The position numbers and the translations under genes were made by a program. Under the pieces are notes generated by a model. That model was not told the origin of the DNA. It saw nothing but the letters and a program-made list of their open reading frames with translations, and ran no database searches. From JAFDWI01 sp963764215 (GTDB lineage Bacteria; Actinomycetota; Acidimicrobiia; Acidimicrobiales; Iamiaceae), in the NCBI GenBank assembly GCA_963764215.1, contig CAVXRS010000002.1, positions 434,001 through 498,000 of the forward strand: a stretch of DNA of 64,000 nucleotides, given 5' to 3'. This document shows, one piece after another, positions 6,560 through 17,252 of this stretch. Position 1 is the first letter of the stretch; each line of letters opens with the position of its first letter.

Positions 6560-7915
6560 GTGAACCACCAACGCGACGACGGGTCGGCCCGATGGCGCGG
6601 TGGTCGTATCTGGAAACGGTCCAGAGACCGCTTCGTCGAGTCGGTGGGTGGTTTCGACCATGCCCGGATGGTCCTGGTCCTGGCCGCGGTCCTCGCGCTG
6701 GACAGCGCCGACAAGGGGGCGGTCAGCGCGGTGGCCGTACCCCTCAAACGCGGCCTGGGCATCGACAACGCGGGCCTCGGACTCATGGCCACGATCGTGT
6801 CGCTGGTGGGTCTGGTGTTCACGTTTCCGGCCGGGGTCCTGATGGACCGGGCACCGCGCCTGCGGCTGCTGGGCGTGAGCGTCGTGTTGTGGGCCGGCGC
6901 CATGGCCGTGACCGCGACCGCCACCTCCTTCACGTACCTGCTGCTCTCCCGCATCGCGCTCGGCGTCGTGGTTGCGGCCGCCGGGCCCGCGATCGCGTCG
7001 CTCACCGGAGACCTGTTCGCAGACGACCTGAGGGGCAAGGTCTACGGCTACATCCTCACCGGCGAGCTACTGGGAACCGGCGTCGGCATCCTGCTCGTCG
7101 GCGAGGTCACGGCCTTCGTGTCGTGGCGGTGGGCCTTCGTCGTGCTCGCCATTCCCGCAGGCGCACTCGCCCTGGCCGTCTGGCGCACTCCTGAACCCAT
7201 CCGCAGAAGAGCCGACGAGGATCGGGGCCGGAACTTCTCGAACCAGTGGCGGGCGGTCAAACGGGTGCTCTCGGTACGGACCAACGTCCTGTTGATCGTC
7301 GCATCGGCGTTCAGCTACTTCTTCTTCACCGGGCTGCGGACGTTCGCGATCGTGTTCCTGCACGATCATTTCGGCCTCGGCCAGGCCGAGTCGACCGCCC
7401 TGCTCCCCTTGCTCGGCCTCGGCGGCCTCTCCGGAGTGCTCACGGGTGGTCGGCTCGCCGACCACCTGCAGCGTCGGGGGCATCGTGCCGCACGGGTGAC
7501 GGTCGCTGCCGCCTGTCTGTTCGTCGCGGCCGGTCTGCTGGTGCCCGGCTTTGCCACGTCGTCGCCGGTGATCGCGGTGGGGCTGTTCACCGTGGCCGGC
7601 GTCGCCCTGGGCGCGGCGAACCCGGCCATCGACGCCGCCCGACTCGACATCATGGTGCCCGAGTTGTGGGGTCGCGCGGAATCGGTCCGCACGATCCTGC
7701 GTACCGGCGGCGAAGCCGCCGCGCCCGTCACCTTCGGGGCACTCGCCGGCTGGTTCGCCGGTCCGGACGGGCGGGGCCTGCAGATCACCTTCCTGCTCAT
7801 GTTGGTCCCACTCGTGGTGGGCGGCGTCGTGCTCTGGTGGGCGCGTCGCTCCTACCCCGACGACGTCGCGGCAGCCCACGTCCCACGGGCGCAGGACCGA
7901 CCTGGTCGGGCGTGA
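6560..7915 (+). CDS. MFS transporter
   Basis: A 451-aa major facilitator superfamily permease with about twelve hydrophobic segments. It has a motif-A-like loop after the second segment (GVLMDRAPR), a charged central loop near residues 215-235 (RTPEPIRRRADED), and a second motif-A copy (GGRLADHLQRRG). An early TM1 residue pair, DSADKGAV, is typical of proton-coupled sugar or aromatic-acid and lipid-type MFS proteins. The GTG start at 6560 is preceded by GGGAAGG at about eight bases; the open frame reaches further upstream only through the repeat element. The substrate cannot be read from the sequence. The gene stands alone, with an SDR gene 57 bases downstream that could be co-transcribed. 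Confidence 0.85.
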   Translation: MNHQRDDGSARWRGGRIWKRSRDRFVESVGGFDHARMVLVLAAVLALDSADKGAVSAVAVPLKRGLGIDNAGLGLMATIVSLVGLVFTFPAGVLMDRAPRLRLLGVSVVLWAGAMAVTATATSFTYLLLSRIALGVVVAAAGPAIASLTGDLFADDLRGKVYGYILTGELLGTGVGILLVGEVTAFVSWRWAFVVLAIPAGALALAVWRTPEPIRRRADEDRGRNFSNQWRAVKRVLSVRTNVLLIVASAFSYFFFTGLRTFAIVFLHDHFGLGQAESTALLPLLGLGGLSGVLTGGRLADHLQRRGHRAARVTVAAACLFVAAGLLVPGFATSSPVIAVGLFTVAGVALGAANPAIDAARLDIMVPELWGRAESVRTILRTGGEAAAPVTFGALAGWFAGPDGRGLQITFLLMLVPLVVGGVVLWWARRSYPDDVAAAHVPRAQDRPGRA

Positions 7916-7972
7916 CCGGTCACCGATGACCCGCAAGGTGCGACCGGGTCGAGCCGGTTAGGGTCGCATCCG

Positions 7973-8737
7973 ATGAGCGAAGATCGAGTGGCACTGGTGA
8001 CCGGTGGGGCCTCAGGGATCGGACGCGCCGCGGCGTTGCGATTCGCCGGGGCCGGGGCGCGGGTGGTGATCGCGGACGTGAACGAGACCGCCGGCGCGGA
8101 GGCGGCCGCCGCGGCCGGCGAGATCGCCGGCGGCGCGGACCGGGTGCGCTTCGTGGCCACCGATGTCACCTCCCCCGAGGACACCGCCGCCATGGTGCAG
8201 TGCGCACTCGACACGTTCGGCCGGCTCGACTGGGCGCTCAACAACGCCGGCATGAGCGGCGCGCCCGGCGGCATCGTCGACGTCCCCCTGGAGCAGTGGC
8301 ACCGCACCCTGGACCTCAACCTCACCAGCGTGCTGCTGTCGATCCGCGCCGAGATCCCCGCCCTGCTCGCCAACGAGACAGGCGGCGCCATCGTCAACAC
8401 CGCGTCGGTGGCCGGCCTCGTCGGCTTCCCGGCGTTGCCCGCGTACGTGGCCTCCAAACACGGGGTCGTCGGACTCACCCGCTCCGCCGCGCTCGAGTTC
8501 GTCCGCCAGGGCATCAGGGTGAACGCGGTGTGCCCGGGCAACACCCGCACCCCGATGCTCGAAAGCTTCATCGGCGGCGACGCGAACATCGAGAAGATGG
8601 TGATGCGCGGCGCCCCGATCGGTCGCATGGCCGACCCCGACGAGATCGCCGCCGCAGCAGTCTGGCTGTGCAGCGACGAAGCGAGCTATGTCAACGGCGT
8701 GATCTTTCCCGTCGACTCGGGCGCCTCGGCGGGCTAG
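7973..8737 (+). CDS. Short-chain dehydrogenase/reductase
   Basis: A 254-aa classical SDR oxidoreductase with a Rossmann fold and cytoplasmic location. The cofactor loop TGGASGIG is at residues 10-17, the NNAG motif at 90-93, and the catalytic residues are Ser145, Tyr158 and Lys162 (YVASK). Asp35 after the second strand suggests preference for NAD(H). The C-terminal YVNGVIFPVDSG is the usual SDR ending. It lies 57 bases after the MFS gene on the same strand. A 12-base palindrome GTGACCGGTCAC overlaps the end of the MFS gene. The substrate is unknown; FabG-like or steroid/alcohol dehydrogenase roles are possible. Confidence 0.9.
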   Translation: MSEDRVALVTGGASGIGRAAALRFAGAGARVVIADVNETAGAEAAAAAGEIAGGADRVRFVATDVTSPEDTAAMVQCALDTFGRLDWALNNAGMSGAPGGIVDVPLEQWHRTLDLNLTSVLLSIRAEIPALLANETGGAIVNTASVAGLVGFPALPAYVASKHGVVGLTRSAALEFVRQGIRVNAVCPGNTRTPMLESFIGGDANIEKMVMRGAPIGRMADPDEIAAAAVWLCSDEASYVNGVIFPVDSGASAG

Positions 8738-8750
8738 CGGCGCAGGCCGC

Positions 8751-9614
8751 TCACGACTCGACCGCTGCCCGAAGCTGACGTACCCAGCCGCGGGTCAGGG
8801 CGCGGCCGTTCGGAAGGTCGTCGCCCGGCTCGAAGCGCCACACGGTGGCCATGGCCAATACGAGGAGCCAGCAGTCGCGGACCAGTGTCTGATCGGCGCC
8901 CTCGTAGTGCGCAGCGACATCGGTCGGCGGCCCGCTCGCGTCGATGGCCGCATGGGCGACGTCGAACTCGATGGGCCCGCGGCAGCACGTTTCGAGGTCG
9001 ATGAACACCAGCCCGCCCTCCGTCCTGAGCACGTTGCCCGGGTGCGGCTCGCCGTGCAGTGGCTGCTCGGTCGCGCCCCGGTCGATGATGGCGCGACCCA
9101 TCGACTGCAAGGTCGTGCCAACCAGCTTTCGATCGGCGCCGGCGATCTCGGGGTTGTTGGAGGGGTCACCGACAAGGCGCCGCGCGTCGTCGACCCGATC
9201 CATGAAGTGCGGCAGCCGGACACCCGTCAGATCCGCCTCCCGCATGCCCGCGTGCAGTCGCCCGAGCGCGCTCGCGTACTCACCCGGGGCGATGTCGGAC
9301 GGCGGCACCGGTTCGTGGTAAGTCCACAACGTGACCACGAAGCCGCCATGCTCATGGACCGCCGGCTCGACCCGCCGATCGAGCGTCGCAAGCGGGGCGT
9401 CGGTCTCGGCAAGTCGCCGCGCGAGCTCGACTTCGAGTTCGGCACCGTTCCGGCCGGACCGGGGTGCGACGCGAGCCAGGACGTCACACGGCCGAAGAAG
9501 CACCGCGAGCCGATTCGAATCGTGCAGGACGACCGCGTCATCGACACGCAGACCGCAGCTACCGGCCACCGACCTGCACGCCACCACCGCTCGCCGACGG
9601 ACTTTGGCGTGCAC
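8751..9614 (-). CDS. Aminoglycoside-phosphotransferase-fold kinase
   Basis: A 287-aa protein of the APH/choline kinase fold. The catalytic loop reads LHGEPHPGNVL (residues 186-196) and the metal-binding motif VFIDLETC (203-210). The canonical base in this loop is Asp (HGD), and here it is Glu189; HGE variants occur in actinobacterial members, so activity is not excluded. GTG 9614 was chosen because it begins the conserved basic N-terminal helix; the frame is open further upstream but only through antisense sequence. The target substrate is unknown and antibiotic resistance should not be assumed. It converges on the SDR gene, ending 14 bases from its stop. Confidence 0.75.
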   Translation of the reverse strand: MHAKVRRRAVVACRSVAGSCGLRVDDAVVLHDSNRLAVLLRPCDVLARVAPRSGRNGAELEVELARRLAETDAPLATLDRRVEPAVHEHGGFVVTLWTYHEPVPPSDIAPGEYASALGRLHAGMREADLTGVRLPHFMDRVDDARRLVGDPSNNPEIAGADRKLVGTTLQSMGRAIIDRGATEQPLHGEPHPGNVLRTEGGLVFIDLETCCRGPIEFDVAHAAIDASGPPTDVAAHYEGADQTLVRDCWLLVLAMATVWRFEPGDDLPNGRALTRGWVRQLRAAVES

Positions 9615-9680
9615 GACCGGAACGCTAGCGGAGCGGTCCGGGTGTGACGCTCGTGACGGGAAGGTCCTCAGCTCATCCGC

Positions 9681-9724
9681 CGCGCCCACGGGCGCGCCGA
9701 CACTCCCGACTCCCGCGGGAGTCG
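9681..9724 (-). repeat. Two-hairpin element, copy C (inverted)
   Basis: On the minus strand this reads as palindrome GACTCCCGCGGGAGTC (9709-9724), a short linker, then hairpin CGCGCC-cgtg-GGCGCG (9681-9696). The order and orientation relative to the upstream gene (the EthD gene at 9766-10116) are the same as copies A and B relative to theirs. The first stem has GA/TC where A and B have GC/GC, a paired change that keeps base pairing. Confidence 0.65.
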
Positions 9725-9765
9725 ACACCGCCACTCCGATTCCCGACCGCGCACGCCGAAAGGCG

Positions 9766-10116
9766 TCAGGACAGCCTGTCGATGACGACCTCGGGCTCTT
9801 CGGTGAGCACCCAGGTGAGGTTGTCGGTGTCGATGAAGGTGTCGACGTCGGCGGCGATGTCGGCATAGTCGGGCTCGGCCACCGAAGCGTCGAACTCCGC
9901 ACCCGAAGCGAACCACTGCACGGTGACCCCGTCGACATCGGACGCGAACGGCCGGTCGTAGTCGTCGAGCGGCCGGGGATGGCGCTCGTAGCGCAGCACG
10001 TGGCTGCCGCTGCGCGACGCCGCCACGAGCGGAGCGTGGACCTCACGCCAGTGCTCGTGGAACTCCTCGGGGCTCATGCCCGGCTTGCGCCGGACCACGG
10101 CGAACAACTTGATCAT
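9766..10116 (-). CDS. EthD-domain protein
   Basis: A 116-aa single-domain protein of the EthD/dimeric alpha-beta barrel family, with the conserved opening MIKLFAVVRRKPGMSPEEFH and the HWREVHAPL helix. The family includes small dimeric proteins linked to ring-cleavage, ether degradation and polyketide cyclisation; most members have no assigned reaction. The ATG at 10116 follows GAGG by six bases, which decides the start over an upstream in-frame ATG at 10182. It is downstream of the histidine kinase gene on the same strand (81-base gap) but probably a separate unit, followed by the inverted two-hairpin element. Confidence 0.85.
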   Translation of the reverse strand: MIKLFAVVRRKPGMSPEEFHEHWREVHAPLVAASRSGSHVLRYERHPRPLDDYDRPFASDVDGVTVQWFASGAEFDASVAEPDYADIAADVDTFIDTDNLTWVLTEEPEVVIDRLS

Positions 10117-10197
10117 CGCAACCTCACGTTCCTTGCTCTCACGATCTGTCTGCCGGGCCTCCTGGGAGTTCCGGCACGACATTGTGCCACCTGGGCC

Positions 10198-11679
10198 TCA
10201 GGAGGTGGGATCCCCGTCGGGGGGCCGGACGATCGGAATCGACAGCGTGAAACAGGCGCCGCCGTCGGGGGCATTGGTGGCCTCGACCGTGCCCGCATGT
10301 TCGGCGGCGATGCCCGCGACGATGGAAAGTCCCAGTCCCGCGCCGGTGCCGACCCGGGCGGTGTCGGCCTGCCAGAACCGATCGAACACGTGGGCGATGG
10401 CGTCGTCGTCCAGACCCGGTCCGTGGTCGCGCACCGCCACCGTGGCGACGTCGGCATCGACGCGGGTCGACACCTCGATGGCGGTACCCGCCGGCGTGTG
10501 ACGCAACGCGTTGGTGACGAGGTTCGCCATCGCCTGGCGCAGATGGGCGGCATCGCCGGTCACGATCACGGGTTCGGGCGCATCCAGGATGATCCGGCGC
10601 TCCCGGTCGATGGCCACCGCGTCGGTGCAGGCATCCGCGGCGAGGACCGACAGGTCGACCTGTTCGGCGCGCAACGGTCTGACCTCGTCGAGACGCGCCA
10701 GCAGGAGCAGATCCTCGACCAACGACCGCATCCGGGCGGACTCCGCCTCGATCCGGTCCATGACCTCGGCGGGCGCGAGACCCGCGGCACTCGAACCGAG
10801 GCGGAACATCTCGGCGAAGCCGTGGATCGAGGTGATCGGGGTCCGCAGTTCGTGTGACGCGTCGGCGAGGAACTGTCGCAGTCGCTGCTCGGTTGCTTCG
10901 CGCTCCCGGAATGCCACCTCGATGTCGTCGAGCATGGTGTTCAGCGCCAACCCGAGCTGACCTACCTCGGAATGACCGTCGGCGGGTCGGACCCGCTGGG
11001 AGAGGTCCCCGGCCGAGATCGTCGCAGCCGTCCGGGACATGTCCTCGAGTGGCCGCAACGCGTTCCGCAGGATCAGCCACGCTCCCAGTCCGAGTGCGAC
11101 CAGGAGTCCCGCCGCGGCGAACAGTTCGATGTGCACCAGCCGGGTCATGGCCTCGTCCAGGCCGCTCGTCGGCACGGCGACCACCACCACCTCGCGACCG
11201 GAAACGGCCTGGTCCGCCGGGTTCGCCTGCACCGGAATCGCCAGCACCCGCCAGTGCCCCGAACCCTGTGCCGCGGGCACGGTGCGATGCACCGCGCTGA
11301 CGGTGGTCGCCAGATCCGTGGTGATCCGGGGAATCCCCTCGGTCGACAGCGCCCGGACACAGGCGATCGACGATCCGTCCTGGAAGAGCTGTGCGAAGGC
11401 ATCGAGGCCCTGACCCGGCCCGGATCCACCACGTTGGCCCCGCGGGGGGATGTACGGCGGCTGGACGGTGCTGGTCGACGCGCAGGTCGCCGACGCCGCA
11501 CCGTTGTCGAACAGGAAGGCCAGCCGCTCGGCCTGGGACCGACTCACTCCCGAGAGCTGATCGTCGATCTGGCCCACGAGCGACTGCCGGTAGAGCGAAT
11601 AGGTGACCACACCGAACACGCCCAGTCCGATGGTGGCCAGCAGGATCAGCGCCACGACCAGGCGCCAACGCAGCGTCAC
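10198..11679 (-). CDS. Sensor histidine kinase
   Basis: A 493-aa membrane sensor kinase. TM1 is at about residues 7-27, an extracytoplasmic sensor domain at 28-183, TM2 at 184-205, a HAMP domain at about 206-258, the dimerisation domain with the phospho-accepting His276 (ASHELRTP), and an ATPase domain with N-box Asn390 (NLVTNALRHT), G1 (DHGPGLDD), F-box (FDRFWQ) and G2 (GAGLGLSI). It transfers phosphate to the adjacent OmpR-type regulator. It is divergently transcribed from that regulator with a 188-base gap that must hold both promoters. It is intact, in contrast to the frameshifted genes it presumably controls. The sensed signal is unknown. Confidence 0.95.
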   Translation of the reverse strand: MTLRWRLVVALILLATIGLGVFGVVTYSLYRQSLVGQIDDQLSGVSRSQAERLAFLFDNGAASATCASTSTVQPPYIPPRGQRGGSGPGQGLDAFAQLFQDGSSIACVRALSTEGIPRITTDLATTVSAVHRTVPAAQGSGHWRVLAIPVQANPADQAVSGREVVVVAVPTSGLDEAMTRLVHIELFAAAGLLVALGLGAWLILRNALRPLEDMSRTAATISAGDLSQRVRPADGHSEVGQLGLALNTMLDDIEVAFREREATEQRLRQFLADASHELRTPITSIHGFAEMFRLGSSAAGLAPAEVMDRIEAESARMRSLVEDLLLLARLDEVRPLRAEQVDLSVLAADACTDAVAIDRERRIILDAPEPVIVTGDAAHLRQAMANLVTNALRHTPAGTAIEVSTRVDADVATVAVRDHGPGLDDDAIAHVFDRFWQADTARVGTGAGLGLSIVAGIAAEHAGTVEATNAPDGGACFTLSIPIVRPPDGDPTS

Positions 11680-11867
11680 CGCCAGGGTCCGGATCCATCG
11701 GGGGCGCGCTGATCGCTCATGCCCGACCAGGCTCCGAGCCGACCCTCACCGACGGCTCCACGATTGCTGGGAATCGTCTTGGAATGCCTCGGTGGACCTA
11801 CATTCGCTGTCCGATCGGCCGTAGCGTACGGGACCGAGATCCGCAACCCGAGAGGCCGACCGGGACC

Positions 11868-12586
11868 ATGGACACGTCCGACGACGCACATATCGATCAT
11901 CCCCGCATCCTCGTCGTCGACGACGAGGATCACATTACCGAACTCCTGGCGATGACCCTCGGATACCAGGGCTACGAGGTCGAACGGGTCTCCTCGGGCG
12001 CGCGGCCCTGGATGCGGTGGTCCGCCAACCGCCCGATCTCGTCATCCTCGACGTCATGCTCGGGGACCTCGACGGCTTCGACGTGGCCAGGCGACTGCGT
12101 CAGGACGAAGGTGCGGGCACCCGCATTCCCATCATCTTCCTGTCGGCCCGTGACACGACCGAGGACAAGATCGAAGGACTCCGGCTCGGCAGCGACGACT
12201 ATGTGACCAAGCCCTTCAGCATCGAAGAGCTCATCGAGCGGGTGAAGGCGGTCCTGCGACGCTCGTCGGGGGTACGACCCGGCGACGGCAAGGTGACCTT
12301 CGCCGATCTCGAACTCGACCCGTCGACCCGCGACGTGTGGCGGCAGGGCCGCTTCATCGACCTCACGCCCACCGAGTTTCGTCTGCTCGAATACCTCATG
12401 GTCAATGCCAAGGTCGTCCTGACCCGTGACCAGATCCTCGAGTCGGTCTGGGAGTACACCTTCGCCGGCAACACCAGCGTGCTCGAGACCTACATCAGCT
12501 ACCTGCGGGCCAAGATCGACGAGACCGACCCGCCCCTGATCCACACCGTGCGCGGCGTCGGGTACACGTTGCGTCTCCCGCGCTGA
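11868..12586 (+). pseudogene. OmpR-family response regulator, one frameshift
   Basis: Two frames join into a 239-aa winged-helix response regulator. The receiver begins PRILVVDDED, the phospho-accepting Asp lies in DLVILDVML, and the switch Lys is in DDYVTKPFS. The DNA-binding domain carries LTPTEFRLLEYL and VRGVGYTLR. The frame breaks near 12000 within GGCGCGCGGCCC; restoring one base gives SSGAAALDAVV, and the length (719 nt) is one base short of a codon multiple. The gene is the partner of the divergent histidine kinase and stands just upstream of the export cluster, so it is the likely regulator of that cluster. The indel may be a sequencing error. Confidence 0.85.
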
Positions 12587-12719
12587 GACGTTCCCGTTCG
12601 CTGCGGTCGGTGTCGGTGCGAGATCCCATCCCGTTCTGAGCGATTTCTGAGGTTCATCCGTCAACGTGTCGGTGAGGTGCCGGGCTGGCCGGCTCCTCGA
12701 ACGTCTCAGGAGCCCCAGC

Positions 12720-13856
12720 ATGAGCGACGACGACCCCGATGCGCAGTGGCATGGAACTGCAGGACCACGCCCCGACGGCACCTCCGCAGCTCCCCCTCCG
12801 CCCGCGCCTCCCCTGGCCCCGACTCCCCCGCCGGCTGATCACGGGCCAGGACCGGTCGGCCCGGACACCCCACCACCGAAGGCGTCGACCTGGAAGAACT
12901 GGGCCGTCTCGGGTGCGGTCGCGGCGCTCTTCGCCATCGGCGCCATCGTGGCCCTGAACGTCACCAAGGGATCCCATTCGTCGGGCACGGTCGCCGCCGG
13001 CGCCCAGACCGGCGCGAACGGAACGGGTGGTCCTCCGGGCGGGCCGGGAATCGCCGGGCGGGCGCCGTTCGTCTCCGGTGCGGTCACCGCCGTCGACGGT
13101 TCCACGCTGACCGTGCAGTCATCCGGACGGAGCTTTCCCGGCCGGAACGGTGGCACCGGCAATTCCGGAGGCACGTCCCAGTCCACGACCTTCACCGTGG
13201 AGACGAACGGATCCACCAGGTTCACCGAATCGAAAGTCGGGCAAGGTCGCCGACCTCGCCAAAGGCGACAACGTCCTCATCGTCGGCACGACGTCGGGTG
13301 GCACCGTCGCCGCCACCCGGGTGACCCAGACCGAAGCACCGCACTTGGGCACCCGTAATGGGCGCAATGGCTCGACGACTCCCGGCGGGAACGGCAACGG
13401 ATCTGCGGGTCCTCCCGGCGGGTCGAACAGTGGGCCGCCCCAAGGCGGTGGCTTCGTGGGGGAGACCGGGGCCAGGGAGGGCCAGGTGGCCAGGGCAGCC
13501 CGGGCGGCCAGTTCGGGAACGGCCAGTTCACGATGGGAACCGTGACCTCGGTGTCGGGGTCGACCCTGAAGGTCACGACTCCACAAGGCGATGCGGTGAA
13601 GGTGACCACCGACGCTTCCACCAAGGTCACCGTGATCGCCAAGGTCTCCCTGAAAGACGTCAAGGCCGGCGACCAGGTACGCGTGGAAGGCACCGTCAAC
13701 GGAACCACGGTGACGGCCAAGTCCGTACAACTCGGCACCAGCGGCTTCGGGCGTGGGGGCTTCGGCCCCGGCGGCTTCGGCGGCCCCCGAAGGGGTGCGC
13801 AACGACCCGGCGGGACCTCGATGGGCGGCTCGGGCAATAACGGAACGCACTCGTGA
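12720..13856 (+). pseudogene. DUF5666-like membrane-anchored protein, frameshifted
   Basis: The reconstructed 378-aa protein has a Pro-rich cytoplasmic N-terminus, one transmembrane segment near residues 60-80 (AVSGAVAALFAIGAIVAL), and two beta-rich repeats of the DUF5666 type (VTAVDGSTLTVQ..., later VTSVSGSTLKVTT...VKAGDQVRVEGTVNG) separated by Gly/Asn-rich linkers. One extra A at about 13231 and a compensating loss near 13480 shift the frame out and back. The gene overlaps the first adaptor gene by 4 bases, so they form one operon. Its role is probably extracytoplasmic, assisting the exporter, but no biochemical function is known for the family. Confidence 0.7.
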
Positions 13857-15255
13857 GTTCCGGTCGTGTGAACGGCCTGCTCGGACGACTGGCGAAGCCT
13901 TGGATCATGATGCCCCTGGTCGCGGCGATCGCCGTCGGCGCCTGGTGGGGCTTCACCCGCTCGGACGGCTCCGGCGCCACGACGAACACCCCATCGACAG
14001 CGACCGTCACCAGGGGCAATCTGTCCCGCACGGTGTCCGCTTCGGGCACGGTGGCGGCAGCGCACACCGATGATCTGAGTTTCAGCACCGGTGGCACCGT
14101 GACCGCGGTCAACGTCAAAGCAGGTGACACGGTCACCAAGGGGCAGGTACTCGCCAGCATCGACCCGGGGCAGCTCCAGGCCGCCGTCTCCTCGGCCCAG
14201 GCGAGTCTGGCCTCGGCCCAGGCACAGCTCTCCGACGACAGCTCCGCCGGTGCCTCTGCTGCGCAGATCGCGGCCGACAACGCATCAGTGACCACCGCCC
14301 AGGACCACCTCGACCAGGCGAATCCGGATCTCGCCGGCGCGAACCTCGTGGCCACGTTCGACGGCACGGTCGCGACCGTCGATCTGACCGTCGGTGAACA
14401 ACTCGCCTCGAGCGGCGCCGGTGGAACGTCGTCGACCGGGACGGCAAGTGGATCGGGTCGCAGTGCGAACGACCTCGGTTCGTCCTCGCAAGGCACCGCA
14501 GGGTTCGGTGGCGGCGGATCCGGCGCGAGCACGACGTCCGGTTCGCCCGCCTCGTCGAACTCTTCGGATCCGCAGATCGAGGTCATCTCCAGCGGCCACT
14601 ACACCGTCACCCTCGACGTTTCGTCGTCGGACGTGGCCAACGTGAAGGCGGGCCAATCCGCCACCGTCTCGCTGTCCAGTGCGACCTCCTCCAACTCGCG
14701 ACTCTCCCAGTTCCTGGCCCAATTCGGTGGTGGCCTGCGCTCGTCCAACACCGCCACCGGACAGGGAAGCAGCTCGCAGGCGGCAAGCGTTTCTGGGACC
14801 GACGCGACCGGCAAGGTCACCTCGGTCGGTGCGGTCGCCGACGCCTCGTCGGGGGTCGCGACGTATCCGGTGGTCGTCACGTTCACTGGCCGCCCTCGAC
14901 GTATCAACCCGGAGCGACCGTGAACGCCACGATCACCTACGCCCAGATCGACAACGCCATCCAGGTACCGACGGCAGCGGTGACCACGACCGACTCCGGC
15001 TCGACCGTGACGGTCCGGTCGAACGGACACGAAGCACCGGAGGTTTCGGTGTACCGTCGGGCGAGAGCTCCGAGCGGGCATGACCCAGATCACCTCGGGG
15101 TGTCAGTAGGCGAGAAGGCCGAGTTGCCGACCTTCAACCTGCTCCGGCGGGGGCGCCGGTCGACCGGCAAGCTCGATCCGGAAACGGCGGTTTCGTCCGG
15201 GGCTTCACCGGCGGAGGTCCGCCCGCTGGCTTCTCCGGTGGCCGGTCGGGAACGG

Positions 15256-15259
<4 letters not shown>
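13853..15259 (+). pseudogene. MacA/HlyD-like adaptor protein, frameshifted
   Basis: A periplasmic-adaptor-type protein of a MacAB-like export system. It has an N-terminal anchor (residues 15-33), a first beta-barrel/lipoyl half (SRTVSASGTV...GTVTAVNVKAGDTVTKGQVLASID), an Ala/Ser-rich coiled coil (SSAQASLASAQAQL), the second lipoyl half (LVATFDGTVATVDLTVGEQL), Ser/Gly-rich insertions, and a membrane-proximal domain (VPTAAVTTTDSGSTVTV, then GMTQITSGVSVGEK in shifted frames). The first frame runs intact to about 14890; further indels follow near 14895 and 15050-15110. The Gly/Phe-rich tail is typical. The stop probably overlaps the GTG of the ATPase gene at 15256, and the exact end is uncertain. 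Confidence 0.75.
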
Positions 15260-15992
<733 letters not shown>

Positions 15993-15996
<4 letters not shown>

Positions 15997-17240
15997 CCTG
16001 GCGTGACACCTGTCCGCACCGCCGTCCGAGGCGGTGCGCTCCCATCGCCTTCGCTCGGCGCTGACCATGCTCGGCATCCTGATCGGGATCACCGCGGTGA
16101 TCCTCACCGTCGGCATCGGCAGGGCGCCAAGGCCGACGGTGCGCGACCAGATCAACGCGCTCGGGACCAACCTGCTGGTGGTGTCGCCCGGTTCGCACCA
16201 CCGACCCGGCCGGCGTCCGCGGCGGGTTCGGTCGCGCCTCGACGCTCACCGTCGCCGACGCCGATGTCCCTCGCCTCCGCCGACGTGGCACCCGACATCC
16301 AGGCGGTGGCGCCGGTGGCGACGACGTCCGGCGTCGCTCACCGCCGGCGACGACCAACTGGACCACGACCCTCACCGGCACCACGGCGCGCTGGCAGGAC
16401 GTGCGGTCCCGCGAGCGTCACGACCGGCCGGTTCCTCACCGACGCCGACGAGGCGCACGCCGCCAACGTGGTCGTGCTCGGGCTCCGACACCGCCTCGCG
16501 AGCTGTTCGCGGGCCGGACCCGGTCGGGCAGCAGGTGACCGACAACGGCACGCAGACTCGACGGTCGTCGGCGTGCTCGCGGAGCTCAGCTCGACGGAGT
16601 CCACCTCGGACAACGACCTGGCCATCGTGCCCGCTGTCCACCTATCAGCAGAAGCCTCGTCGGCGGAGCGACGCGCGGACTCGGTGAGCCAGATCGTCCT
16701 CAAGGCGACCGGCGAGTCGACGCTGTCGGCCGCGTACCAGGAGGCAGACGCCACGCTGTTGAATCTGCACGGGATCACGTCGGCCGGAAGACGCCGACTT
16801 CTCGATAGCCACCCAGCAGTCGCTGCTCAGTGCGGCGTCGTCGGTCGACAACACGATGACCGTGATGCTCGCGGGCATCGCGATCATCGCGTTGCTGGTC
16901 GGCGGCATCGGCGTGATGAACATCATGTTGGTGTCGGTGACCGAGCGGATCCGGGAGATCGGGTTGCGCAAGGCCATCGGGGCCCGGCCCGGCCTCATCC
17001 GGCGTCAGTTCCTGCTCGAAGCCTCGGTGCTCGGCCTGGCCGGCGGCATCCTGGCGTCGTGGTCGGGCTTGTCGGGCGGTGGTCTGGCCGCCCGGTTCAC
17101 CGGCACCCGGGTATCGTGGCCGACTCTGGGCCATCGTCGGGTCGATCGTCATCGCCGTCGGGATCGGCGTCATGTTCGGGGTGTACCCCGCCTCCCGGGC
17201 CGCCCGGCTCACCCCGATCGACGCCCTCCGGACCGAATGA
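15993..17240 (+). pseudogene. MacB-type ABC permease, many frameshifts
   Basis: The reconstructed protein of about 415 aa is a MacB/FtsX-fold permease: MTWRDT, a first transmembrane segment in RSALTMLGILIGITAVIL, a large extracytoplasmic MacB-core domain (GTNLLVVSPG, DIQAVAPVA, NVVVLG, VGVLAELSSTES), and three C-terminal segments (TVMLAGIAIIALLVGGIGVM, IREIGLRKAIGA, VGIGVMFGVYPASRAARLTPIDALR). Roughly a dozen indels are spread at 16005-17130, about one per 100 bases, while the stretch 16856-17030 is clean. The gene overlaps the ATPase gene by 4 bases, and the next adaptor gene follows 12 bases after. The exported substrate is unknown; peptide or drug export is typical. Confidence 0.75.
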
Positions 17241-17252
17241 GGGCGCACCACC

